A DNA stretch of 64,000 nt from Petrosia ficiformis (GCA_947044365.1 OX345652.1:2684940-2748939); one strand, 5' to 3'; positions 13,801-28,800 are shown, counted from the stretch's first letter. Made by a program: numbers and translations. The notes: generated from the letters alone by a model not told the origin.

Positions 13801-16800
13801 ATTATAAATACAAATTAAAAATTAATGTCACGGGATGTTTTCTGCTAAAAACACTAGTTTGTTCACGTTCTCTGGTAGCAAACACGACCTTTTTTTCTGA
13901 AATGATATGACCAGCAGTGCAATCTCAAATTTGTTGTACTGCCACTGTACTTGATCACTGTATTGCATAGCTTACAATGTACTTTGTCCCTTTTTTTCTT
14001 TTCAACTATAATTTTCCCATTCTTTGATGGGAAGCCAAAGTGCTTCCAGACAGCACTACTTGATCCTTCAAGGGGGAGTAGCTCTTGAGTGGCTGCAATT
14101 GCCATGAATGAAATCAGATACCACAAACCACACAGTTCAAACTTGAAACCACGTTACAGCTGCATGCACTTTACTGATTTGCACATGCGCAAAACCATGT
14201 GTTATATTTGCGAAAGTGCAATTAATTGCTATCGTGATCATGATAGCACAATACTATCGCGTACTGAAACTTTCACCCAGGCCTAGTACAAGTACAATTG
14301 CTCCTAGAGGAGTATACTTAGGTACAAGTACAAGTACTTCTTATTGTACTTAAGTACTAGTGTAAGTACATCGAGCTCTTCAAACTGTAAATGACACAAT
14401 AATGACTTTTTTTGTTCGTAAAAGTAATACAACAAGTATGCTTTGATTGTAGTCTACTATAAATCTAGCTCTAGCAATGAAGTAGTCTTAGGCCAGCCGC
14501 CAGTTTGAAACCACCTGAGTAAATTTACTGACAATGTATACTATACTAATGAATGCACTAAAGTGCAGAACCCTTGCTGGCTACTGCTAAACAGCATGGC
14601 TTTAGAACAACTTTGCCTAAGTAACATTGCAACAGCCAGGAAAACACCATTCGTATCAACACTATAATTTGCATACTCATGTATACCAGTGTTTTCCCCA
14701 AAGCACGTTTAGCGCGTTGTTAGCGCGCTTTAAAATACTAACCGGAAGTGGGTGTGGTGACAACACGCCTTCAATTAATTAATTTTTGCTCCGTGTAAGC
14801 GTGCGTTTTCACTGACTACTGTACTTTCAAACACTCGCTTTGGTTCTTTCCTGCAACTAAAGAAGAATGTTTTTGGTATCTATGGCTTTCTTAGTAGGTC
14901 TTCTGTCTAACTAAGTGAGTTAAAAGTCTGTACTGTTTAAATTTTGAAATTTATACAGCTGTGTAAAAATGTGGGCGTTGCCCTTCAAACGTTCTCCTTG
15001 CTGTCTTCCTGCAATGGCTTTCTTAAGAATTCTTCTTTCCAGCAAGCTAAGTTAAAATGTTGAGTTTTATTTTTAAAAACGTTATGGAGCTGAAAGGAGT
15101 TCGTTATTAAACTGATATTCAACTCACAGATTTAGATTGCAAAAAAGTTAAGTACATTAGATTTAGTGGACTCTTAGAGAAGGAGGTAATGCAATGTACG
15201 AAGTAAACTTTAGTAAAGTGTAGTAAAGGGTGTGGTTATGTAATTAATTAGGGGTGTGGTTTTAAGCGCGCTTGGACTTTTTTCTGGGGAAAACACTGAT
15301 GTATACTGACTTCGTCAGTAGCACATGAATATGCAAATTATGGGAATAGCATGGCCATCAGATCTCTTGAGAACTAGTGAATTTCTGGACAAAACTTCAC
15401 AAATAGCTGTATGAACACTCGTTAGGACAATAGACAAAGCTCAAGAAACAAAGCTTCAAAGAGACAAAAGTTAGTAGTTCAGTATTTTCTGCTGACATCA
15501 GCAAAAATGAAGAAATTTCAAGATGGCGACAGATCGACGTGAGTTTACACGGCTGTTTCTCTGCAACAAGATGAGTTCAGAACAAATCCTTTAAATGTCG
15601 GCATTATGGATATATAGCGTCTTCAACCATGTGTCAACAAATTAGTATCATCAGGCATTTGCAAAGATTACGTGGTAACACACAGACAGACAGACAGACA
15701 CACACACACACACAAACCAATTACTACGTGCTCGTGTTAATAAAGTAACTGTAGTGAAAGCATGATCAGCTGGATTTATTTACACTTGCAGTAAGTCTTG
15801 CACCTGTGGATAATGTTGTTATACAAGCATGCATTTTTAGTTGTAAACCTGCAAAGGTTACCTGTACCTGTACATGTACTTCAAAGTACAACATGTACTT
15901 CAATGTATTTACAAGTATTTTTAAGTACAAGTACAAGTACTTAACGAAGTGTACTTAAGTACAAGTACCAATGTACATGTACTTGACCCATGCCTGGTGT
16001 ATATACATGTATATACATGTATATATTAAGTTTTCATTCATGATCATCATCACAGTTGTGTATACTAGTATTTTATTAATTGAATGAAATCATTTTGCTT
16101 ACTTAAACTACTGATAGTATTCATTTTCCATTTAGTTAGCTATGGCTAATGTAGTAGACCTTTCGTATAGTTTGTAGTTATAATCTATGGTGTAGGAACA
16201 GCCAGTCATGCAGGACATTGTCCTATAATCTAGTGAACTGAAACTAAACTGTATACAAAGCATATGGGGAGAAGGACAAGAGTGATGAAAATACGTCAAA
16301 ATGTCAGGCAGTTGGCTCAATGTTTCCACACCTCTAGTTTTAATACAATGTGGTTCGAGTTTTCAGTATATATTCTTATGGTTGTATTTATTTTGTTCTT
16401 TTTTAAGTGTTTCAGATATGTGTGACAAGAATTTGATGAAGCCAAGTAACCTTGCTGTGTGTTTTGGACCTACATTGATGAGACCTGAACATGAAACTGT
16501 GGCTAGTATTGTAGATATTAGATATCAAAATATCATTGTAGAAACAATGATAAAACATGTAGATGAGGTAAATAGATGTACATATGGGTCATGTTCACAC
16601 TACATGTTCTCGAACTGAAATCATGGGCTGATACTACTGACTGTATTAGACCTTTTGCAAGCGAGACCTAAGGAATTTCATAAGCATTTAATTGTGTGAC
16701 GTCACATCTAATTGCTCTCCTAAGTATGGAAGTAATGGAAGAATTACAGGTTTCCTATTGTTGGCTAAACTTTACTGTTTATTCAAAATACAGTGAATAA

Positions 16801-19800
16801 CTGGACCCAGCTTATTTTGCAATGCTTGAAGTGTGAAAATCTGTTGTAGTATGAACAGGAGAGTAAATTTTTATAGGTGAAGTTATTATGAAACATACTG
16901 CAGCAATAATATGTGTGACAAAGACAGATATACATGTACAATATACATGTAAATATAAGTGAGCCTCAGAGTGTAATTTTTTGGGAGCTGTTTCTTGTAG
17001 CTCAGAGAAAGAAGCAGTAGACTCTCATCCATCCTAAGTACATGTACATATACGTCCAAGTAAATTTATCTATTATTACATAATACATATAAATCAATGA
17101 AAAGAGACTTCACAACTCTCACCAACATGTACATATATGATATATTACAGCCACACATAGCACAAGTTTGTCCAGGGATTAATAGCAAAATTGCTTCATA
17201 TTTGTAAAAATCTTCTAACTTCAAGTACTGCAATAAAGCTCTTGGGCTATATGTTCTGATAAACAGAATAAATGGTATAGTTTATTCACCCATGAGAATT
17301 TGTAAATTCTTCTATATATTGACTTTCATACTTATTATAAGTCTAATTATCATTCCATACATACTTTACCTTGCATGCAAAAAGTTTATTGAAGTGCACA
17401 CAAACAAATACCGTACAACTCGAAATTTTCGTGGTCAAATAATTTTATTCACGAAAATTTTTATTGGTCTACATGCAGACGTCAAACGTCAAATGTATCA
17501 AAGGTTGGATTTTTAATTCCTTTGACTGTTTTTCAAATGCATTTGTACACAAGGTAATCCACTCTAAATGTGCTTTAGGATAGTGCTTAAAAAATGAAGC
17601 TACATGTATATGAATTAGCAATCCAAAGTTACATGTATAAGCAATAGAATTGACAAAGATGGTAAGTGTGGGTGTTGGTTTTGACCACGGCGCTTTCAAA
17701 CACTCGTCTTGCTGCTTCCTCCAACTAACAAAGCATGATTTTAGTATCTACGACTTTGTCAGAAGGTCCTCTGTCTAAGTAAGTAAGTTAAAAGTCTGTG
17801 TTGTGTAAAATGTGGTACAATGTAAGTAAAAGTGTGGGCGTTGCCGTTTGAACTACTATACTTGCAAACACTTGTCTTACTATCTTCCTGCTGATAGTGA
17901 AGCATAAATTTAACATCTATGGCTATCTCAATAACTCTTCTTTCCAGCAAAGGAAGTTAGAATCTCTAGTCTTATAAAACTGGAGAGTTATATAACTAAA
18001 AGAGTTGCTGGTTATACATACATCATGCTTGTTGGCTGTTACTCTGGTGCAGTTGCTACTAAACTACCATTGATACAAGATAGAGAACTACCTAGCTCCG
18101 CCTACAGGTATGTGCACGTGCATGCTTGCAAAGCGTCATGTACTAAAGACGTGATAGAGGTGATTCAATACGTTTTCACATGTTGGAGACTTTAGACGTA
18201 GACTTAATAACTTCTTCATTGTTTTCGAAGGAAAACAGAATAAGATGTAAGATATAAATGTATATACAAATTATACATTGTTTGGTGTTCACTGGTCTTG
18301 TAAATAGAAATTCATTAGACTAATCTTGACGGTCTTGACAATTAGATGTATGTTTCCAAAGAGTTGTGCAAGACCTCTTAATACAGAGAAAAATCGTTCA
18401 AAACCATATATAAACTAAGCTTTAGGAAGTTAGGACACTTATCTCGGTTAAAATATACATGTAACTTGCCTTCAGCTCATGGTTTGCATCTACATAATTG
18501 AAACACTTTAATTGTGTTATAACCATTGCATTTATATGATGTTACATGTATATATGAGAGTAATCTATAGGTACTTTATATATTTCAACTGGTTACAAAT
18601 TGTTTATTTATATAGTGTTCACAATCCATAGATATTTCCAGGACGTCGTTATCTTCGTCGAAATAGGCACAATCTAGATTCTAAATCTTCAGAACTTCCT
18701 CTCCCAGGTTCTACAAAGAGGAGGACACCTCCTGCAGCTCCAACTAAAAGAGTGTCAGCTCTAGATTTTGTTGCAAGAAAGAGTCATGATACCAAATCAC
18801 ATAGTGATTCAAAGTCAGTATGACAAGATTTCATGTACATTCCTAAAACTGAATTTCAGGTCATGAATTAGTAGATCTGTTTTTTAGGCAAATACATGTA
18901 GTTAAATAACAAGAGGACAACACTATGTTAAGTATCATAACAACATTCCCTAATCACAGTATACATGTTTGTGGGTTTGCACTTCATTTAGGAATGTACT
19001 GAATGGTAAGATTACGAATTGTTTTGAAGGAGAAACTTGAAGCATAAAATTAGATCATAAATGCTCACCAAGTCACAGCAGAAAGTGTTTTTACATGTGC
19101 ATTGCTATCAGAGAGTACAGTAGTACTCTCTATGTAGGAATGGCACGGGAAAAATGGCCACTCATACATTTCAATTGCTAAGTGATGAGCTGAAATCTCT
19201 AATTTATACAGATAAGTTTTAATACACACATAGTTTTTCATATCTAGTGTTTTTATCACTACCAACACCGTCTAGGTGTTGTTAAGGTAGAGAACCAGTG
19301 AGTGGCAAATCTGGCGAAATCTTCATCATAATATTATTAATATTATTATTTTCCAGACAAATCTTTTTTTTTTTGTTTGTTGAACTATCACAATGAATCC
19401 AGCACCATTCTTTCATAGTAAAATTCTGGTCTACAATTGGTGAGATGATACGTGTATCTTCAGGTACTGTGAAAGAAGACAGTCTCGAAGACTGAAAAAA
19501 TTTGATCTGGAATTGGATGCCATTTTCATAAGTGTATTGATTAATCGAGCCACGTGGAATTGAATTGCGCATGCACATTTGTATCTTCAGAACATGGAAG
19601 CAGAACAGGCTTGTTGCATTGGAATCATAAACATAGTAATAAAATTTGTGAGCAAATACATCCATGTAATAATTTATAATTATTAATATTAAAGCACTAA
19701 TGTTATATATAGCTGCATTATTGCATAATGGTTGGCACAGTGGGTGACACTACTTCTTGTGGGACTGCAGATGGTGTGCTGTAAGTGAAATAGAGAATAG

Positions 19801-22800
19801 ACATCATCTGTAGGTGAAACAGAATTCATAAATTGATGAACAAGTTTTAATGCAATTATGATTGTGTGATTTCATATGATATATAACTTGCACCAATATT
19901 TCTACAATCTATGAAAATATTTGCACCATACAGAAAAAAAAAATGCTATATAACAAGGTCAGGAGGCTAAAATTTAACAAACCACTTGCACATAACCCTT
20001 TGCATTTTTGTTTGTAGTGGTGTGAGTACTTATGTAGGGTTATATGGAAGTGGTTTGTTTAATTTTAGGTCTTATATTAGCCTCTTGACCTTTTTAGCAT
20101 GCTTTTTGGGTTTTGACCTCCCTTCATCTTCCTTCATTTTTATTGAATTCTTGTTATTATAAGGAACAAGTATATAGCCATGTCATAAGAAAGGTGTACA
20201 TTGCTCCTCTGCGTTGGTTTGGTTTTATACAGTGGCAGATCTACAGGGTAGATAGACATTTACCCCCGACGATTTTTAAAACTAATTTCTGTTAAGTGAT
20301 GCATCACAGAGAGGAGTTAGTTTACACACGTATAGCTAATTAATTCAAATACAGAGAATAGCTACTTTAGAGATCAACAGGGTGAAGCAGGAATACTAGA
20401 ATGATGTGCAGAAAACTTGAATTGCCCCCTTGTCAACTTTCTAGATTCACCTGTTTGTATTCCATTATATAGTAAAACTTAATTCAAAGTATACCCTGAA
20501 TTCCATTACCCTGAATAACATGTAACTTCTAAATGATAATTATATTCATATTTTAACTATTTTTTTCAGCTTGCCAGTGACTCCTTTGGTTAGTAACAAA
20601 GACATTCCACCTCCACCAGTGACACACAGACCATCTACCAATCGTTATGTTACCACACCCACATCTCGTAGTGTACGACCTCCTCCAGTTGTTACAGCAA
20701 GACTGGAATCAAAAGGTTCTAAATTGATTAATATTTAACTATAAATTGTATTTGCTTAATATTATTTTCAAGGTTTTTTGCCCAGAATTCTAGAATAATA
20801 ATTAATCAATGATGTGGACAAAAATTTGGTATTGTTTGATCCTTAACCACACTAATCCAATGAAATTGTTTTTTTAATTTTTGGCAATAATGAAAGTTGT
20901 GAAGGATACGTTACAGCATCTTTTCTGGTAGATATAATATAGAATTATGGAATGCAATTAAAACTTAAAAGTTTCTCAAGTTATTTATGACTCAAAAAGA
21001 TCATTCCTATGTTAGCTTTATACAGTAGTTAATATATGTATGTGTTCCAACTGGATGTGGATCAAGCAATTGCCCTATTGCTTTAAAATGTTCTAAGCAC
21101 AATTATACAAATGTTTGATAATGTTTGCTAGCATCTGTTATTTGTGCTTCTGCTTAAGCACTTACTTTAATTGAAGCTTGAAAGCACAGTCATATCAAAA
21201 TACGTACCTCTAGTACAAACTAATCTAATCTACACTGTAATAGCATCAATGTTTAAAGTTAAACACTATACACTTTTGACTTTTTGAAGTAGATTACAAT
21301 TAGGGCCTGAACAAATGGGAATTTTCACTATCGAATATTCTATAAGTACTATCAAACGAATGTTTGATATAATTTATATTTATTAATCATTTTATGAAAA
21401 ATTTTCATTATCAAAATTAATAATCAATTTTATCATTCCACATTATAATAATGATTGTGATACAGATTCAGAATAAGAAAAGTACTTTAGTAACTTTACA
21501 TACATCAGCATATTATAACAATCCCAAAAATTCAGCATTTTTATTTAAGAACAGCAAAGAATCGACATTTTCTGGTTTGAGAGAATTCCTTAATCTAGTC
21601 ACAGTAAGCCCCACTGTGGAAAATAATCTTTCACTTGGTGTGGAAGTAGCAGGAATACAGAGTAACGATTTAGCTACACTTGACAGGTGTGGAAATTGGG
21701 ACTCATTTTGTTTCCACCATTCCAAGGGTTGTGCATCACACGGTATTGGTTTTTCTGCCAAGTATTCTGTCAGTTGGGTGTCACATCCATCATCAATGGA
21801 GTCATCATTTTCTTCACCAAGTAAAATATCAATAGCGGTTTTCTTCTTCTTCTGACTGGGACCCTCAATATTCTCCACACATACTGATACATTATCTACA
21901 GAAGCACGACCTAACAACTCAGTTTTAACTTCTTTCTGTTCATTACTTAAGAATTTCAGTTTTCGGAATCTTGGGTCCAATGCAGTTGTAAGGACTGAAA
22001 CTTGTGTGGTATCAAGATCATCCAGCTTCCATCATCGTGCCATTGCTTCTGTAAGTTTAAGCTGTCTCATTGTTGAAGAATCATTTTCACTGACGACTAA
22101 CTTTTTTTTCAAGCCATACATTATAGGCAACACAGTTGACAATGAAACATTGGCCTCTTTGCTTAGAACAACTGTAGCAGTTTCAAATGGCTCTAATACT
22201 TTCACAAGATCTTCTAATATAAGCCAGTTCTCTGAAAAAAGTTCAAGGTAACGATACTGTCTCTTTGTAACAGTTTCATCGGAGAGTACTGCTGTTATTG
22301 GCCATCTACATTCAAGCAAACTCTTAATCATATAGTATTGACTGTTCCATCTTGTAGCACAGTCTTGTTGAAGCTTCAATACTGGAGTTCCCATTGATTC
22401 CTGTCGTTTTCGAAGTGCATTGCTGGCAAGAGGACTGTGTCGAAAATGTCCGACTAGTTTCCTGGAAGCACCTAAAGCACGTGTAATAACATTAATTGAC
22501 AAAGCTTCTTCAACACAAAGTTGAAACTTGTGTGCAGCACAACTCAAGCTCTCACAGCCTGATTCCACCTCTAACATCTCTCCAGTGAGTTGCATGTTTG
22601 AGCCTTGGTCGTGCACCAGGGCAATCACATTGCTAAAATCCAGTTCATAGCTTTGCATAATTTCCTTCAATTTCTCAATGATGTTAACAGCTGTGTGTTG
22701 TCTAGGAAATGGACTTGTTGCCAGAATACAGGAGACCATCTGCCAAGAATGTGTGATGAAGTGGGCAGTGAGAGAGATGTAGGAATCATTAGAACAACTT

Positions 22801-25800
22801 GTCCATATATCAGTGGTAAAGGCCAAACCATTGGCCTCCAGTTTTAGCTTCTCTTTTAAAATTCTTTTTCCTAATTCATGCTTCTGATGCACAATCTGAG
22901 CAATATGAGTTGCACTTGGAACTTTATACCCAGGCTCAACAAATTTCATAAGAGCCTTGAAACCATCTCCCTCAACTATTGCAGCAGGTCGAATGTCACA
23001 TGCAATCATGTTTGCAATTAAATCTGTAATTTGCTTTGCACGACTATGTGGGCATTTTGCACGGGCTACAAACGGATCCAGTGATGACTGCTGCTCCTGC
23101 TGCTTTGTCTGTCCCTTGAACTCACTAGGATGAATCCGAAGGAGATGTTCATGTAAGTTACTTGTACCGCCATGATAGGCAAAAACCTTATCACATAACT
23201 TGCAAGAAACAGACTTAAAACCTTTCTTCTTTTCAAAGAAAGCCCAGACATCAGATTTCCTGCGATGACTTGAACAGGGAACGTGGTCGTCAATCTCTAG
23301 CTCTTCTGCCATACTGACTTGATTTTGTAACACGTGCACGCATGACTTTACCATATTCTTCGTGAACGTGGCTTCAAGATCTCGAAAAGAACTATTTAAG
23401 ATGTAGATCATCGCTTGGTTGGACATTTTTAGGGAGCTCGTACAGTCAGATGATAAGAGAAAATGACAAGGAGAAGTGGTTGTTATGGGCCAAGAGAATA
23501 TGAAGTTGTGTTTGACAATGTGATATGGACTGATGAATCTAGTATTCAATTGGAGACGCACAGAAGGTTCTGCTGTAGAAAGTTAGGACAAGCTGCAAAG
23601 CCTAAGCCAATGTATTATTACCATTCCTACTGTTGTAATAATAATTATTTTCATTATTATTTCTTTATAGACCTAAACGTCCTGTGAAAGTACATGTGTG
23701 GGCAGGTACATGTATAACCAAGAAAGGGTGCCAGACCAATCTGCATTTTCGATGGGACTATGGATGCAGTACTATTTATATCGATCCTTCACCACCGACC
23801 TCTTGTACCTTTCCTGAGAAGTGTTTTCCCTGATGGACATCGATATAAGCAAGACAACGACCCAAAACACACATCTCAGATTGCTACACACTTTTTTTGA
23901 AAACAAAGATATTAATTTGTGGAAAACTCCTGCAGAGTCTCCTGATTTAAATGCAATAGAGAACCTCTGGCATGAATTAAAAGAATATATCTGGCATGAG
24001 GTGAAACCCAAGATGAAAGTTAGTAAATGGTATTTTACCCTTTTGGAAGACAGTAGATGTTGCTAAGTATACTGAATACATTAATTACCTTAGAAAAGTA
24101 ATTCCACGTGTTATTGGCAAAGCAACAGGATATTAAATAGCTAGAGGGAGGTTCTTAATGGGATTTATAATTAATACTATTATTTTGTATAATAATGTTT
24201 GTTTGTTCTTTCTTTATAATATTACCAATACTATGTGTTTACTGTACCAAAAGCATCAACTTTACTTGGTACTGTTGAAGTTAATGCTTAGTACAATAGA
24301 TTATAATTAAATATAATTATCAAAAATTATAGTGTGAAATTTAAAATCAATAATAATTTTTATTGCAAAAAGTGCAATGAAAAATCAGGGTGCTATTATA
24401 CATTTACAATTATATTTGACTAATAGTTTAAGTCTAAATATCTCTTACTGAAGTAGTGAGCAAAAACGCTCCACTTAAATACAAAAAACTTGACAATGTT
24501 TTTACATTTGAGTCTGAGAGATTTACAACAGTGGTTGACTGCTTCTACGTTCTGGTTCCAAAGTGGCTCAAATTCGGCTGGTTTTCTCCAACACTGTGGA
24601 AACTGTCTGAACATCACTTGCTTCAAATATGCCATTTCCTCAGTTGGTAATGCTGGGAAGTCTCGACGACCCCTAACAGTACATTGTTTCAGCACTTCTG
24701 GCCCAAACACTGCTTCACGTGCCAATTTTACACATAGAATACCAACTTTACTTGGTCCCTTCAGTTTAGCACCGTATTTCGTAAGTACAGCATCTCTACT
24801 AAAAAGGTTGGTTTTATCAATTGTACCAGATTGCAGAGGAGGCATTGACGCCAATGATGTGGATGTTGGATGTAATATTACACGGGAGTACATTACATGT
24901 TAGATTGTGGTGTCACTGGTTCATAATTAAAATTTTGTGAAAGCATTTTTGATGATGTGGTAGGTGGAAGACTTGAATTAGGTTGTGGTCCAGGAGTGTA
25001 GGCAGCAGAGATGGTGTCACTGGTGTGGCAGGAGCTGGTTCATAATTATAATTCGGTGAAAGTAGCATTGTTGGTGAAGGACAGGGCATACTGGTAAGTA
25101 TTTTACCAACCACAGATTCTAAACGACTGATCCAATTCATCGGTAACATTGGCCTTCTTCTAACTGTTTTACTTTATCCTTCAAATCCATTTCAAGCAAT
25201 ACAGGATCTAATGACAAAAGATATTTATTAGTGGAGTCAGCTGGTTTAGATAAAACAAACCACAAAATCAACACTAAAATTAATTAGATTCAGATATACT
25301 TGATGGTTCCTCAGGTGGTTTATCTGTAGATGGCTGATCAAGTGATGATAACAGGAGTTCTTTGTCAATTTCAGCACCTACAGAGTTATTATACTGATCA
25401 ATAAGATGCATTTATATTTACTTACTTAGTTGTTGTCTTTTCTTGATATTGGCAGGAGCTTATGAGCGCACAAAGCGGCGTGAAGGAGTGTCAAACTCCA
25501 GTATGTTTTGCAAACCATCTGTTGTCGAATCGCATCTTTGCAAACTGCCTTATATGGAAAACCTCTGTAAGTGATTAAGTAGGCGTGATAATTGTTTATT
25601 AAATTAAAATATAAAATAATGATTTTAAAAATATATTATAAATCGACTATCTTGTGCGTCTGACAAAAAGATTCTTCCACTTTTTTCCAGACAGAAACGA
25701 TACTAGTATGCTCAGCAAAGGATAGTGTCAAAGTACTGTCAGTATTTATTAAATATTGTGATAGTTAAAAATTTCACTACTGCCCAACATATACAGTAGA

Positions 25801-28800
25801 TGATACTCTTTGATTTCTCATATGCCCAGATTCTGGAAAGCTTGATCATTTGGAACTACAAAGAACACAGAAAACTGGAAAAGTTACTCAAAAACCTGGT
25901 GGGTACACTATACCTCTAGACATTTCATCTGTAAGATAGATAATCACATATACATCCCTTAGCTACAAAAAGTGATTTCATCGATTTTTAGGAAAATAAG
26001 AATCACATGTTTATTGTTCTTGTTTGTCCATCATATGTCAAATGAGACAGATTACATGTAGTATTAAGACGAAAGTAATTACAAAAGGTGTTTATGCTCC
26101 TGAGGTCTACACCTATAATTAATTTATACACTGGACTGTGCATTTTTATGTATTTACATTAGGAACTTACATAGATGAAAGTGATGATTTTGCCATTTTA
26201 ATAAACTACAAAACTTTATTTTACTCCATATTCATAGGCAACATTAGTACAACACATGCACCACCATATCAGACTGGTATAAGAACTGAATCCACTCCTC
26301 CTATTCCACCCTCCCAGGAGAGCAAACCCTTATCAAGGTGAACTACACCAACATATATGTACACTGTTGTGTTATTTTACAATTACTAGTACTATATTCC
26401 TTGGATATGTTAATATACATGTGTATTTCAGTTAAACTGTTATTACATGGCTGTTGATGTCTGATATAGTATATCTGTTAGAAAGTTTCTTGCATTACAT
26501 ACTCTTATGTTGAAATGTAGGTTAAAGTTAAACACTGTTTTGGAGGTGTCCTTGTGATTTGGAACCAAAGGATAGTGCCCAAGGGTTCCAAATATTGTGC
26601 CGGTTTTTAAAAAAATATTAATACTTAGATTACTTACCTGTAAGTGCTGCCATGAATATATTCATAGTTTTTAAAATATATTCATACATGTAGCTAAACA
26701 GCTATCACTAAACATTATTCAAAATGTGTGTGTGTGTGTGTGTGTGCATGCTTACATGTGTACATGCATGTATATAGTAGTGCGTGTACATAAGTTATGA
26801 ATGACATTTTCATACACTCTCAGGCGGTCTCCTCCTGGTCCTCCAGTCAAAACCTCTGATTCCACAACTCACCCACCTGGAAAGTATGTATCTATAATGT
26901 TACAAAAGTATCTAGTTCTATCTACATGTATATGTGGGAAATTTCAAATCAACAATTATTGGTTCTATAACTTCTAGCAGACAAAATATTTAGCAATGTC
27001 CTTCTTCGCTAATAATTTCAGATACCATATAACTGTTCTTAAACAGACTGTCATTGAAATAAAAGGCTGAATTTCTTCATCACTATATATGTACTTGGTT
27101 AATTGTAATGAAAGTAGTTCTTACTGCAGGTACCTGTAAAGCACACTGCACGTCTTTGTGATTAGAAAGATGTGTTGATATTTAAAAGTTATACATTCCA
27201 CTATTATGAAACTGTTTTATGTCATAGCAGGTTAAGTAATACTCTATGTTGTTAGAAACTGCTATAGCATTGAAATTTCTATCTATGAGTTAAGGGCTTG
27301 TAGGTAAAAAGTTACAACTAGTGTTTAATTATGATTAATTTGCCATTTAACAACTAATAGCTAATATGGTTGTCATGTACATTGGTGTAGGTTTGGTGTA
27401 GGTTATTTACTATTTAGTTAGAACTGCTATGTTTCTCAAGTTTCAATGCATGTTTTGAAATGAGTGCACTTGCAGTGCAGAACCCTTGCCACAAGTGTGA
27501 AGGGAAAACAAGAATTATTACTGACAATAACATATATTTTATATACCATACCAGGAGTCCATAATAGAAAAAACGTAAGAGGGAAGGAGTGTGAATTGCC
27601 CATGCGTTAATTGATTTTTTCTTCTGCGATCTCTCGCTAGCGGATATACTATTTTAGCATTTGTAAATCTACCACACCCAACGAACATGTTTGAAGGCAT
27701 GGATAGAAATAAATTCGAAAAAGAAGCCACGAAAAACGGAATTTCTGAAATGTGACTCACTGTCTATGATTACTGATTTGGAAAAGGAAAGCTATACTGA
27801 CATTTACCAGATGTGTATGGAGAAAATACGAGTGGGAATTTATCTACGACGGTACGATTCACGAAAGAAGTTCGTTGAAGGTCTTGATGAAGATGAAGTT
27901 AAGGAAGTTTTTCTCAAATGCGTAAAAAGGATGATAGATAAGTATTTAGCTCTGTTCAAGCTGTATATGAAAGGAAAGCATTTTGCACGATTCGAGCAGG
28001 CCTGGTTGAATTACCTTGAAGAATACTTAACTGAAAAAAGCAGCTGTTTGAAGGATCCGGACAATTCATCAGCATGCTCAACGTGGTAGACTGTAATGGA
28101 TAAGAGTGAGTGCAGACTCAATGTTGAAGAACAACGAATAGTAGTTGCGACTGTGGCATACACTGTGTATTACATTATGACAGAAAAGATAAAGGACTAT
28201 AAAACTGGTGATTGATGGATTCTGCTGCGACTAGTTCATTGGTAACAACATACTGTTGTAATTCACCACAAACTGTGTTTGTTGAAAGCAATTTCAGTCT
28301 ATACGGATATGGAGGTTTTGCTCTGCACTCCTTTCTGAAGAAGTACAGTACTGAGATACAGACATCTTGTACGAGAGATCGAAACATAGTTCTTGTCTCA
28401 TAGTTCGTGTCTTTCATGGTGAAGATCTGCTAGTAGCTTCAAGACCCAGAGAGGAGTCTTTGGGATTTCTGGTCGATCCTTAACAGGGTTCTGACGGCAT
28501 TGTTGTGAACGTGAGAGTTCCTTTGCGGTAAAGTGCATTTCCTTGACAATTGTTATTCCAGTTTCCAGCCAGCAGAGACCAGCTGATGAGACACATCTGT
28601 CAAAACAACTCCCTCTAAAAATTGTTCAGATATCAATTGCAACAGTACACCGCACCCATCAGTGAAAATTATTAATAACTTAACGTTTTTAATAACTTAG
28701 CGTTTTTACCTATCATGTCTACTGATAAGTATACAGTATAAACAACTTTGATTTTTGACATTTTTAGTTGTACTGGTTGTCTACACTTTTTTGAAAATAA

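Larger units (their letters stand above)
13571..15996. mobile_element. Non-autonomous hAT-like element carrying two nested insertions
   Basis: The ends are CAGGCATGGGGTCAAGTACA and the inverse of CAGGCATGGGTCAAGTACA, with perfect 8-bp target duplications GTGTATAT (13563-13570 and 15997-16004). Subterminal regions are full of AAGTACAAGTAC repeats. Two younger elements (13646-14285 and 14687-15298) sit inside it. Without them it would be about 1.16 kb. No transposase of its own is visible. Confidence 0.92.

Noticed and set aside
18049..18109. Possible GRAF exon between an acceptor and GTATGT
   Set aside because: Its phases do not fit exons 10 and 11, which join directly in phase with the conserved VDE-IF boundary.
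19282..19665. 127-codon minus-strand open frame
   Set aside because: No domain, no splice or start context and no repeat copies; kept only as a note.
22006..22847. Plus-strand open frames across the ZBED transposase
   Set aside because: Antisense shadows of the hAT transposase.
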